Below, piece after piece: positions 47,983 to 55,834 of a stretch of DNA of 64,000 nucleotides. This DNA is from Lutibacter oricola. GTDB lineage: Bacteria > Bacteroidota > Bacteroidia > Flavobacteriales > Flavobacteriaceae. The first letter of the stretch is position 1. Each line of letters begins with the position of its first letter. The translations under genes and the position numbers were made by a program. The stretch spans positions 173,114 through 237,113 of the forward strand of contig NZ_FNNJ01000005.1 in NCBI RefSeq assembly GCF_900106565.1. The letters run 5' to 3'. The notes beneath the pieces are model-generated. The model was given only the letters and a program-made list of their open reading frames with translations, was not told where the DNA came from and searched no databases.

Positions 47983-49041
47983 TTAATTTATAGGTAGTTT
48001 TACTTTAAAAACATTATTTAAATTACTTATTGAAATATGTTCTTCTTTCAATAACAGATAGCGTTTATTAATATTTGAAAGCCCTTTTCCGGTACTTTCC
48101 ACATGACTTATTTTTGGATTTATTAAATTTTCAATCACTATATAATTTCGATCAATATAAATATTTATTTCCAATGGATTATCAACAGAAATTTCATTAT
48201 GTTTAATACAGTTTTCAACTAACAATTGTAAAGTTAACACTGGTATTTTGCTTTTATAATATTCTTCAGAAATATCAATATTAATTATTATTCTATCTCT
48301 ATATCTCGTTTTAATTAGATGTATATAGCTTTCTAAAAATTTCATTTCTTCCTTTAATGTCACCAAATCCTTCTCACTACTTTGCAAAATATAACGATAC
48401 ATAAATGAAAGTTTAGTTACAAAAGTTGTGGCTTCTTTATTTTCTCTAACTAATGAACTAAGAGAATTTAAAGAGTTAAATAAGAAATGAGGATTTACTT
48501 GATTTTTTAATGCTGTTAACTCATTCTCTATACTTTGCTGCTTCAAGATCTCTTTTTCTAATAAATCTTCTTCTCTAAACACTTGGTACCTTAAAATTTT
48601 TGCAACAAAAAATAACACAATAAATACTATGACGTATCCAAAATAAATAAACCCAATTTCCTCATCAGTCTGTGATTTCTCATTTAGTGCGGAAAAAATG
48701 AAAATAAATAGTTTAACAGATCCATATAAAATTACAAAGTGAACAATAAGAGTTATTATTATCTCAAAAAATAATGACGATTTTTTTAATTGATACCTCC
48801 AATTAGCATTAAGTTGTAGAACTCCCCAAGAGATTACGAAAAGAAATATAACACGTAAGATTAAATCACTTATAGAAATGGTTGCATTTTGACTTTCCAG
48901 AGTATTTGAAATTTCAAACAATTTCAAACCTCTAGGTAAGTTCATTAGCATTGAGACTGAAAAAGCAATAACTACAATTAGAAAATTACTAACTTTTTTA
49001 AAAGACAATTTTTTTAGTTTTAATAGTTTATTAATATCCAA
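47983..49041 (-). CDS. LytS-type membrane sensor histidine kinase (HisKA_5/His_kinase family)
   Basis: 352 residues with four membrane helices (about 18-34, 58-76, 92-118 and 132-150) and little extracytoplasmic sequence. The His_kinase motif has the phospho-accepting H185 in NQVNPHFLFNSLNSLSSL. A compact ATPase domain carries LQLLVENCIKHN and GKGLSNINKRY. The lack of a periplasmic sensor domain suggests that it senses a membrane or intramembrane signal. It is the first gene of the pair and is divergent from the 52-residue peptide gene, sharing a 312-nt promoter region. Confidence 0.92.
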   Translation of the reverse strand: MDINKLLKLKKLSFKKVSNFLIVVIAFSVSMLMNLPRGLKLFEISNTLESQNATISISDLILRVIFLFVISWGVLQLNANWRYQLKKSSLFFEIIITLIVHFVILYGSVKLFIFIFSALNEKSQTDEEIGFIYFGYVIVFIVLFFVAKILRYQVFREEDLLEKEILKQQSIENELTALKNQVNPHFLFNSLNSLSSLVRENKEATTFVTKLSFMYRYILQSSEKDLVTLKEEMKFLESYIHLIKTRYRDRIIINIDISEEYYKSKIPVLTLQLLVENCIKHNEISVDNPLEINIYIDRNYIVIENLINPKISHVESTGKGLSNINKRYLLLKEEHISISNLNNVFKVKLPIN

Positions 49042-49353
49042 AGTTACATCATTTTTAAATTTCGTTCAAATTTATAATTTACCACTATTAAAGTTTTAAA
49101 TATATTAGTGAAACAACTCTTTTAATATTTAAAGTCTTCTTTAACCAACTTAAAACATTTCAAAAAATGAACTTTCAGGTTAAAAGTCACAACTAATATA
49201 AAATCTTCAAAAGTGTGAATTCATTTCACATTTCAAATAAGACGTTTCACTTATCATTTTAACTGCTTCACCTAAAAACGACTACTCATAGGCTACTGAA
49301 GGCCATACATTTGTACAAGAAATAACAAATAAAATATTTAAAAACAACATATT
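49042..49353. other. 312-nt divergent promoter region of the LytS and peptide genes
   Basis: Contains the LytTR-type repeats and promoter described at 49242-49313 toward the plus-strand peptide gene. Nearer to the kinase gene the sequence is AT-rich without a feature I recognise. No additional ORF is supported. Confidence 0.6.
49242..49313 (+). promoter_or_regulatory. Putative LytTR operator and promoter of the peptide-lipoprotein operon
   Basis: ACGTTTCAC (49242-49250) and CTGCTTCAC (49263-49271) are 9-nt repeats exactly 21 nt apart, and a third TTTCAC lies a further 21 nt upstream (49224-49229). The box TACATTTG at 49306-49313 matches TAnnTTTG, its TTTG 47 nt after the start of the second 9-mer, against 46 nt at the other site. 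The transcript would start shortly before the 52-codon gene at 49354. Confidence 0.65.
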
Positions 49354-49512
49354 ATGAAAGCTCAAATTTTAAACAACTCAAACAACAATCAACAATTATT
49401 CTTAAATACAACTGAATTATCATTCATTAAAAAAGCTAAAAACATTTTACATAGAATAAATAACACAATGGAACTATTGGGTTCTGCAGCCGCAGGAGCA
49501 ATTAGAAATTAA
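49354..49512 (+). CDS. Small 52-residue peptide, probable LytTR target
   Basis: A 52-codon gene with ATG at 49354 and TAA at 49510-49512. It lies 41 nt behind a clear promoter box and LytTR-type repeats. The N-terminal half is rich in asparagine and glutamine (NNSNNNQQLFLN), the middle is basic (FIKKAKNILHRINN), and the end is small and hydrophobic (MELLGSAAAGAIRN). It is not a lipoprotein and has no standard signal peptide. The basic amphipathic middle and glycine/alanine-rich tail recall small secreted or membrane-active peptides, but no double-glycine leader cleavage motif is clear. It is 17 nt ahead of the next lipoprotein gene and probably co-transcribed. Confidence 0.55.
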   Translation: MKAQILNNSNNNQQLFLNTTELSFIKKAKNILHRINNTMELLGSAAAGAIRN

Positions 49513-49529
49513 ACTTTAACTAAAAAAAA

Positions 49530-50171
49530 ATGAAAACATTAATAAAAATAAGCAGCCTTGTATTTTTAATAATTATTACCATAACTAGCTGCTCTTCAGT
49601 AAAACTAATTGACAGTTGGGAAAACTCTAAATTAAATGAAATAAACAAAAAATCAATTGCAGTAATTAGTAAAACAAATAATGATTTTGCTAGAATTCAG
49701 TTTGAAACTGATATTTCAAAAAAATTGAATGAGAATAATTTAAAATCAATTGAAAGTTATAAGATTTTAAGAAAACTAGATACTTCTAATAACCTATCAT
49801 TTATAAGTACTAAGAATGTTCAAAACAAATTAAAAAAACAAGGAATTGATATTATTATTGCAACAATTTTAAAAGACACCCAAGAGTATACAAGAACCGC
49901 TGTTGAAAATAATATTAGTGTACATCATACAGTAAGATACTCTAGAAGATACCGTAAATTTTTTGTAATACCATATTATAATGTTGAACCATCGAGTTCG
50001 TATACTTATACTAGCAAAAGGTACATCTTAGAAACTGTTGTATATGATATTACAAAAGATGAAGACAATCAGTTAATTGCTATTTTAACTTCTGAAGTTG
50101 ACAATCCTAAAAGTTTAGGTAAAATTTCAAAAGACTTTTCTAAAAAAATAACAGAGCAAATACTTAAATAA
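49530..50171 (+). CDS. Lipoprotein of unknown function (DUF4136-like)
   Basis: 213 residues with a lipoprotein signal (C21 in TITSCSSVKLIDSW). The start CSSVKLIDSWE and an alternating alpha/beta pattern resemble small lipoproteins of the DUF4136 kind, but the match is by eye. A basic, tyrosine-rich stretch (VRYSRRYRKFFVIPYYN) in the middle is distinctive. It follows the 52-residue peptide gene and leads a run of small envelope genes reaching 52727, so it is probably part of the LytTR-controlled envelope response. Confidence 0.75.
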   Translation: MKTLIKISSLVFLIIITITSCSSVKLIDSWENSKLNEINKKSIAVISKTNNDFARIQFETDISKKLNENNLKSIESYKILRKLDTSNNLSFISTKNVQNKLKKQGIDIIIATILKDTQEYTRTAVENNISVHHTVRYSRRYRKFFVIPYYNVEPSSSYTYTSKRYILETVVYDITKDEDNQLIAILTSEVDNPKSLGKISKDFSKKITEQILK

Positions 50172-50190
50172 CTTTTTCAATAACTCAAGA

Positions 50191-50271
50191 ATGTCTTATT
50201 TAATAGCTTCATTATGTTTATTAATACTAGTATTTCTAAAAGAACATTATGAAAATAAATTTAACAAGTAG
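50191..50271 (+). CDS. Possible 26-residue single-pass membrane peptide
   Basis: ATG at 50191 and TAG at 50269-50271 encode a peptide with one hydrophobic stretch (LIASLCLLILVFL) followed by a charged tail (KEHYENKFNK), the layout of many small membrane proteins. It lies between two genes of the same operon, 19 nt after the upstream stop. Size alone gives no statistical support. Confidence 0.3.
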   Translation: MSYLIASLCLLILVFLKEHYENKFNK

Positions 50272-50304
50272 TTATTTCTATATCCACATCTTAAATTATT
50301 TATT

Positions 50305-50811
50305 ATGAAAAATATTTTTACATTAATCGTTTTACTTATGCTTGTACTAAAAACTACAGCTCAAAATAAATTATCGAGAAAAAAAATGAAAGAAGCTAGA
50401 GCTAAAAAAGAATATTCACTTGTTAAAAATTTAGTTGAATCTAAATCTTTTGTATTCGAAGCTGAACAAGTAAACCCAATGGGAGGAGCTCATATAGATG
50501 TAAAGGGCGAAGGAGATTTTCTAGAGATAAAAAGCGATAGCATAAAATCATATTTACCTTATTTTGGCGTATTACATAACGCCACAGGTTTTAATGGAAG
50601 TGGAGCAATTAAGATTAATAATATTATAGAGAATTACAAAGTTCAGTATAATGATGTTAAAAAAAATATTTGTATAAAACTCAAAGGGTATAAAAATATG
50701 GAAGCATTTGAAATTATTTTGAACATTTATAAAAGTGGTACCGCTTCACTTTCTATATATGGAAGTAATAGAAGTTTTATTAAGTACTCAGGAATTATTC
50801 ATAGTATATAA
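50305..50811 (+). CDS. DUF4251-family periplasmic protein
   Basis: 168 residues with a cleavable signal peptide (about 1-19, ending TTAQ). The body has the DUF4251 pattern: basic helix after cleavage, then VKNLVESKSFVFEAEQVNPMGG, then a beta-rich part with PYFGVLHNATGFNGSGAI. The family occurs widely in Bacteroidota and its function is unknown. It lies in the small-envelope-protein cluster between two lipoproteins. Confidence 0.85.
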   Translation: MKNIFTLIVLLMLVLKTTAQNKLSRKKMKEARAKKEYSLVKNLVESKSFVFEAEQVNPMGGAHIDVKGEGDFLEIKSDSIKSYLPYFGVLHNATGFNGSGAIKINNIIENYKVQYNDVKKNICIKLKGYKNMEAFEIILNIYKSGTASLSIYGSNRSFIKYSGIIHSI

Positions 50812-50818
50812 ATTCAAT

Positions 50819-51268
50819 ATGAAACAATTTAAACTAACTCCTTACGCTCTAGCTATATTTTTATTGATGTCTTGTGGAACCAAAAAAACGAATGCTACCT
50901 ATGTTATTAATAAAAAAACAGAAGCTAAACAATTATTAAATGATATATGGATTTTAGACTCTATAGATAATTTAACAATTAACAATACGGCACAAAAAAA
51001 ACCTCAATTAGAGGTTAATATAAAAGAAAACAAGTTTTACGGTAATGATAGCTGTAATCAAATTAAAGGCTCTATAACTAAACTCACCAATTCTGAAATT
51101 CAATTCAAGCATATATTTGGCACAAAGATGCGGTGTAATAATATGAAATTTACAGAGCAATATCATTCAAAATTATTAAAAACGAAATATTATACAATTG
51201 ATAAATTGCAACTTTCATTATTAGATTCTGAAGAAAACATTTTATTAACATTTAGAAAAATTGATTAA
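50819..51268 (+). CDS. HslJ/META-domain lipoprotein
   Basis: 149 residues counted from the ATG at 50819, with a lipoprotein signal (C19 in FLLMSCGTKK). The reading frame is open further upstream, but that extension overlaps the preceding gene and has no signal, so 50819 is preferred. The domain carries the META/HslJ features: NDIWILDSID at the start, SCNQIKGSI in the middle and GTKMRCNN with EQYHSKLL toward the end. Such proteins are envelope-stress or antibiotic-tolerance factors in other bacteria; the role here is inferred from position only. Confidence 0.85.
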   Translation: MKQFKLTPYALAIFLLMSCGTKKTNATYVINKKTEAKQLLNDIWILDSIDNLTINNTAQKKPQLEVNIKENKFYGNDSCNQIKGSITKLTNSEIQFKHIFGTKMRCNNMKFTEQYHSKLLKTKYYTIDKLQLSLLDSEENILLTFRKID

Positions 51269-51274
51269 CACAAA

Positions 51275-52417
51275 ATGAAATACTTTAAATTTATATCAAC
51301 TAAATTCTTATTATTGATTTTGCTTATCTCCGTTTCAAGTTGTTCGTTAATGAAACTTTCGTTTGAATCTGAAGAAATACCACTTTCAAAAATTCAATTA
51401 AATACTAGAATAGCTGTAAGATCATTTCAAAATGATTTTTCAAGCAGTATTATAAAAACTGCCGATAGTATAATTAGCAGTAGCAATGACCTTAAAATTA
51501 AATTAAATGTAATACAGTTTAAAAAAGGATTGGTTGCTGCATCAGCTAAAACAGCTTTTCAATCAGTCCCAGAATTATCATTAGTAGATACCTGGATTTT
51601 AAGTAAACAATTAGTTGAAGTTTTAAAAACAAAAGAAGGTGTTGAATACCTTGGACCACAAAATGTATTAATGCTTAATACAGCAATTAGCTTAGAATAT
51701 AAAATTTCGCAAATTGCTAAATCGTTACTAAATAAAGAACGTTTTAAATCGCTTTATCTATTTGCTACCAATTACACTAAAAACAACCCAATAACAACTT
51801 TTGATTTCCCTAGAACAAATTTACTTTCACCTCTAGCAAAACATTTAGGTGTTGCAGATACTTCTTATGTAAAAACATTAGGAACTGGAGCTGAAGCTTT
51901 GAGTGATATTGGAGATAGAATTGGTATAGCAAAAGAACAAATCAGTCAACAACTTGCTTGGGAAAAAGAACGTTTGTCTTTACAATGGGATGATGCAAAT
52001 ATATCAGATGAATTTTTATCAAGAGCAGATTCTCTAAATCTTATTTTAGATAGATTTACTATTCTAGCAGAAAATTCACCAGAACTTTTAGGAGAAATTT
52101 CAGCAAATATTAAAAATGAATTAATGCCTTTAATTTATGAACTTAATGGTGGTGTTAATTCATCTGTAAATAAATTAGCTGATGAAAGATTACAGCTTCA
52201 AACTTATTTAAGTGACCTCCAAGAAACAGTTATAAAAAATTTGAATTCTACTGGAGATCACATGATAGAAAAAAGCGCATCGAGTATTACACAAATAATA
52301 AAAGATGTAGCTTGGATAATAATTTTAGGTATTATAATTCTTATTCTACTTATTTTTGGAATTCCATTTATGGCAGGCTTTTATTTAGCTAAGGCAAAAT
52401 TTAATAAAACAACTTAA
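51275..52417 (+). CDS. Lipoprotein with helical domain and C-terminal membrane helix, unknown function
   Basis: 380 residues. It starts as a lipoprotein (C23 in SVSSCSLM) and ends with a strong membrane helix (about 345-370, IIILGIIILILLIFGIPF), an unusual combination. In between are long helical stretches (about 160-335, with ISQQLAWEKERLSLQWDD) that could form coiled coils. If both ends are membrane-attached, the protein could form a periplasmic bridge or loop. I do not recognise the family. It lies 6 nt after the META-domain gene and 7 nt before the next lipoprotein. Confidence 0.7.
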   Translation: MKYFKFISTKFLLLILLISVSSCSLMKLSFESEEIPLSKIQLNTRIAVRSFQNDFSSSIIKTADSIISSSNDLKIKLNVIQFKKGLVAASAKTAFQSVPELSLVDTWILSKQLVEVLKTKEGVEYLGPQNVLMLNTAISLEYKISQIAKSLLNKERFKSLYLFATNYTKNNPITTFDFPRTNLLSPLAKHLGVADTSYVKTLGTGAEALSDIGDRIGIAKEQISQQLAWEKERLSLQWDDANISDEFLSRADSLNLILDRFTILAENSPELLGEISANIKNELMPLIYELNGGVNSSVNKLADERLQLQTYLSDLQETVIKNLNSTGDHMIEKSASSITQIIKDVAWIIILGIIILILLIFGIPFMAGFYLAKAKFNKTT

Positions 52418-52424
52418 AAAAACA

Positions 52425-52727
52425 ATGATAAAAAAAAATATAATTACACTGTTAGCATTCATCTTCTTACTTACATCTTGTGCTACAACTTCAAATTGCA
52501 AAGGTTGTGTTGAAGGAAAACTAATTGATAATTCTGCTCTGGATGGTTGTGGGTGGTTAATTGAATTAGAAAATGGAAAATGGTTAAACCCAATTAATAT
52601 TAACGAATATAATATTGAAAAATCGAACAACTTAATCGTACACATTAAATATGAAGAAGTAAACAATGTTGCTACAATTTGTATGTCTGGTAAAACTGTA
52701 AAACTATCTTTAATAAACCCCAAATAA
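52425..52727 (+). CDS. Small lipoprotein of unknown function
   Basis: 100 residues with a lipoprotein signal (C19 in LLTSCATTSN). Four further cysteines follow (CKGCVEGK, DGCGWLI, ICMSG), a high number that may indicate disulfides in the periplasm. The rest appears to be a small beta-rich domain (WLIELENGKWLNPINI). It is the last gene of the small-envelope cluster. No family was recognised. Confidence 0.7.
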   Translation: MIKKNIITLLAFIFLLTSCATTSNCKGCVEGKLIDNSALDGCGWLIELENGKWLNPININEYNIEKSNNLIVHIKYEEVNNVATICMSGKTVKLSLINPK

Positions 52728-52756
52728 AACTCAAATACATCTTAAAGTTAAATACA

Positions 52757-52784
52757 CATTAACCTATACTTGTTTTGGTTAATG
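52757..52784. repeat. 8-bp inverted repeat after the envelope cluster
   Basis: CATTAACC (52757-52764) and GGTTAATG (52777-52784) are perfect inverted repeats with a 12-nt spacer. There is no T run, so it is at best a weak terminator; an operator for the next gene is possible. Confidence 0.35.
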
Positions 52785-52910
52785 GCTATCTGTATAATTC
52801 AAATTAAAATCAGTATATCTTAATAACAAAAAAGTTAATGTTAATTAAACACTTCCCAAATTTAAGGTCGTCAAAATTAATTGTTAAAAAAATGTATATT
52901 TGGGTATTCT

Positions 52911-53579
52911 ATGAGACACAATAAATTATTACTTTTTCACATACTAACATTGACTTTGTTAATTTGTTGTCAATTAAGTTATTCCCAAAATCAAGATTCT
53001 TCACAAACAGCATTTAAAAAAGGTCGTTGGTTAACAGGTTTATCTGGAACTATAAACTCTACAACTACTAACAGAGGCAATGACGATCTCAAAACTACAT
53101 CAAATAATTTTGGAATAAATATTGAATCTGGAAAATTTATTAGAGATCGATTCCTTATTGGTGGTCGATTTCAAACAAACAAAAATAGTACTAATGGTAG
53201 CCTAGAAGGATCAACTGAAACCATTTTTATTGGTCCTTTTTCAAACTATTATTTTTCAGATAGTACAACAGGTTCGTTATTTGTAACAACATCTTTAGGG
53301 TACGTAAGATATAAAGATAAAATTCAATTACAGCAAGCAGATTTATTAGTTCAAGAATTTGGAGAAGGTAGTGGTTTAGGAGCCTTAGTTGGGTTTGGCT
53401 ACTCTTATACAATTAACAACTCAGTTGCATTTGATTTAGGTATAAATGTTGACCTATACTGGGTAAATATTGAGCAAGAATCTTTACCAATTGAAACCAT
53501 TACTAACACTAAAATAACATCAAATGATATTTCCTTTTCTTTTGGTTTTAATGTCATTCTAGATGATTTCTTTTTTTAA
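52911..53579 (+). CDS. Outer-membrane beta-barrel protein
   Basis: 222 residues from the ATG at 52911, with a signal peptide (about 1-25, ending LSYSQ). The mature part alternates hydrophobic and polar residues with many glycines (FLIGGRFQTNKN, LGALVGFGYSYTI) and ends in a run of phenylalanines, all typical of a small outer-membrane barrel. A TATATTTG promoter-like box at 52895-52902 leaves an extremely short leader before this ATG. The next barrel gene starts immediately after the stop, so the two are co-transcribed. Confidence 0.8.
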   Translation: MRHNKLLLFHILTLTLLICCQLSYSQNQDSSQTAFKKGRWLTGLSGTINSTTTNRGNDDLKTTSNNFGINIESGKFIRDRFLIGGRFQTNKNSTNGSLEGSTETIFIGPFSNYYFSDSTTGSLFVTTSLGYVRYKDKIQLQQADLLVQEFGEGSGLGALVGFGYSYTINNSVAFDLGINVDLYWVNIEQESLPIETITNTKITSNDISFSFGFNVILDDFFF

Positions 53580-54695
53580 ATGAAAAATCTCATATTATAT
53601 AGTTGCATTTTATTAATTACTTTTCAAGTATTTAGCCAAAGAAAAGATGAAAATAACTTGGTAAAAACAGATACCATTTCAAATACTAAAAATCATCAAC
53701 TAATTGCAATACCTATTGCTTTTTATACACCTGAAACTGGATTTGGTTTTGGTGGAGGTGGTCAACTTTTCTTTTTAAATAAAAAGAATACTTTTAAAAA
53801 CCGTCTTTCAAATGTTCTATTTAGTGGTATTTATACATTAAATGAGCAATTAATGTTTGAAATAACTCCACAAATATATTTAGGTAAAGGAGATTACTTC
53901 ATTGATGCACATTATTTATTAGAAATATATCCAAATTCTTTTTGGGGTATTGGTAACAATACACCAGACACAAATGAGGAAGTTTATAAGCAAACTACTC
54001 ACGCGGTTAATATTTCTTTTCTAAAGCGATTACCACCCGATCTTAATTTTGGATTTCAATTTATATTTAAAAATCATGAAGTTACCGAAATTAAAGAAAA
54101 TGGTATTTTAGACACTCAAAATATTATAGGTCGCAAAAGAACTGTTGTTGCAGGATTAGGCGCCGTTTTTAATTATGACACACGTGATAATGTTGGCTCT
54201 CCTAATAAAGGATTCTATTATCAAGCAAAAGCCCAATTTTCAAGTGAAATTTTTGGAGCAACTAAAGGGTTCAATAAATTCATCCTTGATTTAAGAGAAT
54301 ATTTACCAATTGGAGATAAAAGCCTTTTGGCTTTTCAATTGTATTCAGAAAACAATTTTGGTAATATTCCTTTTCAAAGCTTAGCTAGTTATGGTGGTGG
54401 CTCTAGAGCTAGAGGATATTTCTTTGGGCGATACCTTGATAAGCAAATGTATGTTTCACAAATTGAATACAGATGGCGTTTTAAACCTCGATGGACTTTA
54501 GCATCTTTTTTATTAGCTGGAGAAGTAGCTAACAAACCTGAAGATTTTTTCAGTATTAAAAACATTAAACCTAGTTATGGTTTAGGAGCACGATATAAAT
54601 TATTTAAGAATAAAGATACTTGGCTACGTTTTGATTTTGGGAAAGGTAAAGACGAAAACTCTGGAATATATTTTGGTATTAACGAAGCATTCTAA
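53580..54695 (+). CDS. BamA/TamA-family (Omp85-like) outer-membrane protein
   Basis: 371 residues with a signal peptide (about 1-19, ending VFSQ). The protein is a single surface-antigen (D15-type) barrel without visible POTRA domains. FNYDTRDNVGSPNKGFYY and the loop motif GGGSRARGYFFGRY (the RGY form of the VRGF/Y motif) mark the family. It is shorter than BamA (about 800) and fits the patatin-associated or stand-alone barrel group of Bacteroidota. Its ATG follows the previous stop without a gap. Function unknown; a role in outer-membrane lipid or protein handling is likely. Confidence 0.85.
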   Translation: MKNLILYSCILLITFQVFSQRKDENNLVKTDTISNTKNHQLIAIPIAFYTPETGFGFGGGGQLFFLNKKNTFKNRLSNVLFSGIYTLNEQLMFEITPQIYLGKGDYFIDAHYLLEIYPNSFWGIGNNTPDTNEEVYKQTTHAVNISFLKRLPPDLNFGFQFIFKNHEVTEIKENGILDTQNIIGRKRTVVAGLGAVFNYDTRDNVGSPNKGFYYQAKAQFSSEIFGATKGFNKFILDLREYLPIGDKSLLAFQLYSENNFGNIPFQSLASYGGGSRARGYFFGRYLDKQMYVSQIEYRWRFKPRWTLASFLLAGEVANKPEDFFSIKNIKPSYGLGARYKLFKNKDTWLRFDFGKGKDENSGIYFGINEAF

Positions 54696-54720
54696 AGTTC
54701 TAATTACAAAAAAATTTAAC

Positions 54721-55137
54721 TTAATATTCCCAACCTTTTCGCAGGCTAATATTCCATAATATAGTTTTGAAATTATTTACATGCTGTTGATATTGACTTT
54801 CAGTTAGCAAAGGTTTTAATTTTGAATTCATTTTATCGACAATTGTGTTCAATCCAGTTTTAACTTCCTCTTTATTAAACACCTTATTTTCTTTACCATA
54901 TTGTGACATACTATCTGTATACTTTAACAAAATATCATAATATTCTAATTTTACTTTTTCTGATAATTCCATTGATTCAATTTCACTATTAAACCACTCT
55001 TTTATATAATTATCTTCTTCGTTAGAGTAAATTTTCTTTTTATTTTCCTTTATTTTAATACTATCTTTATTTTGATGCTGTGCGTAAACAGTTGTATTAA
55101 TTATGCAGAGTACAGTTAACAATACTAAATATTTCAT
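54721..55137 (-). CDS. Small helical periplasmic protein (possibly Spy/CpxP-like)
   Basis: 138 residues with a signal peptide (1-19, ending VYAQ). The mature part is highly charged and helical, and has an LTESQYQQH segment near the C-terminus that recalls the LTxxQ motif of Spy/CpxP chaperones. The similarity is short and not verified. It is the last gene of the RND operon, 20 nt after the channel gene, so it may be a periplasmic accessory of that system. Confidence 0.6.
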   Translation of the reverse strand: MKYLVLLTVLCIINTTVYAQHQNKDSIKIKENKKKIYSNEEDNYIKEWFNSEIESMELSEKVKLEYYDILLKYTDSMSQYGKENKVFNKEEVKTGLNTIVDKMNSKLKPLLTESQYQQHVNNFKTILWNISLRKGWEY

Positions 55138-55157
55138 TTTTAAATTTTATATTGTGA

Positions 55158-55820
55158 TTAGTTGTCTTTTGAAACTTGACTTACATATTTACCTACAACA
55201 ATAGCTGTAACTACGACTAAGTACATTTGGCCTGTTAAACCTATAAGAATCGCAGACTTTTGAGCCAATGAAGTTATAGGTAACACCTCACCATACCCTA
55301 TTGTTAGTAATGTAACATAACTGTAATACATTATATTTTCGGTTAATGATATTCCCTCACTAAAACCTTGAAAAGAACCTGGAGTTATCATTTCTATAGT
55401 CATACAAATAAAAAACCCTATCAACCCTAATGATATATACCCACTGATTAACCCAAAAATAACATTCTTACCTACTCTTTTAGATTTCCATACCTGCTTA
55501 ATTAATTGAAATGTTACAATTATGTAGAATAAAAAATAAGCACTCATTTTGAAAAAATTCAAAATTCCTTTTTCAGTATGATTTACAATATTCGAACTTA
55601 TAATAATTGATGTTATGATTAAAAGAAATATTAAAAACCACATTAATTTTTTCTTTTTGAACAACAATAATACTCCTGCTAAAATATTAACTTGAAACAA
55701 TATTGGTGAAACAACATTTTCAAACAATATTGGAGGTATTATTAACGACCCAAATAGTATGATTATTTGACTATAAAAGAATATTTCAAAACGATATGGA
55801 TAAATAACCTTCTCCATCAT
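55158..55820 (-). CDS. Potassium-channel-like membrane protein
   Basis: 220 residues with several membrane helices and a C-terminal two-helix pore domain. The selectivity-filter sequence is TIGYGEVLP (a TVGYG variant), located between helices at about 165-173 and followed by the last helix (YLVVVTAIVVG). It fits the ion-channel (Ion_trans_2) family without a regulatory RCK domain. It is 14 nt downstream of the RND pump gene in the same operon. Coupling of an ion channel to an efflux pump operon is uncommon and may balance membrane potential (inference). Confidence 0.85.
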   Translation of the reverse strand: MMEKVIYPYRFEIFFYSQIIILFGSLIIPPILFENVVSPILFQVNILAGVLLLFKKKKLMWFLIFLLIITSIIISSNIVNHTEKGILNFFKMSAYFLFYIIVTFQLIKQVWKSKRVGKNVIFGLISGYISLGLIGFFICMTIEMITPGSFQGFSEGISLTENIMYYSYVTLLTIGYGEVLPITSLAQKSAILIGLTGQMYLVVVTAIVVGKYVSQVSKDN

Positions 55821-55834
55821 AACATCAACAATAA

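Noticed and set aside
50735..50818. Upstream extension of the META-domain gene
   Set aside because: It overlaps the DUF4251 gene and would bury the lipoprotein signal that begins at 50819.
52881..52910. TTG start for the outer-membrane barrel gene
   Set aside because: The ATG at 52911 gives a normal signal peptide, and the extension contains the promoter-like box.
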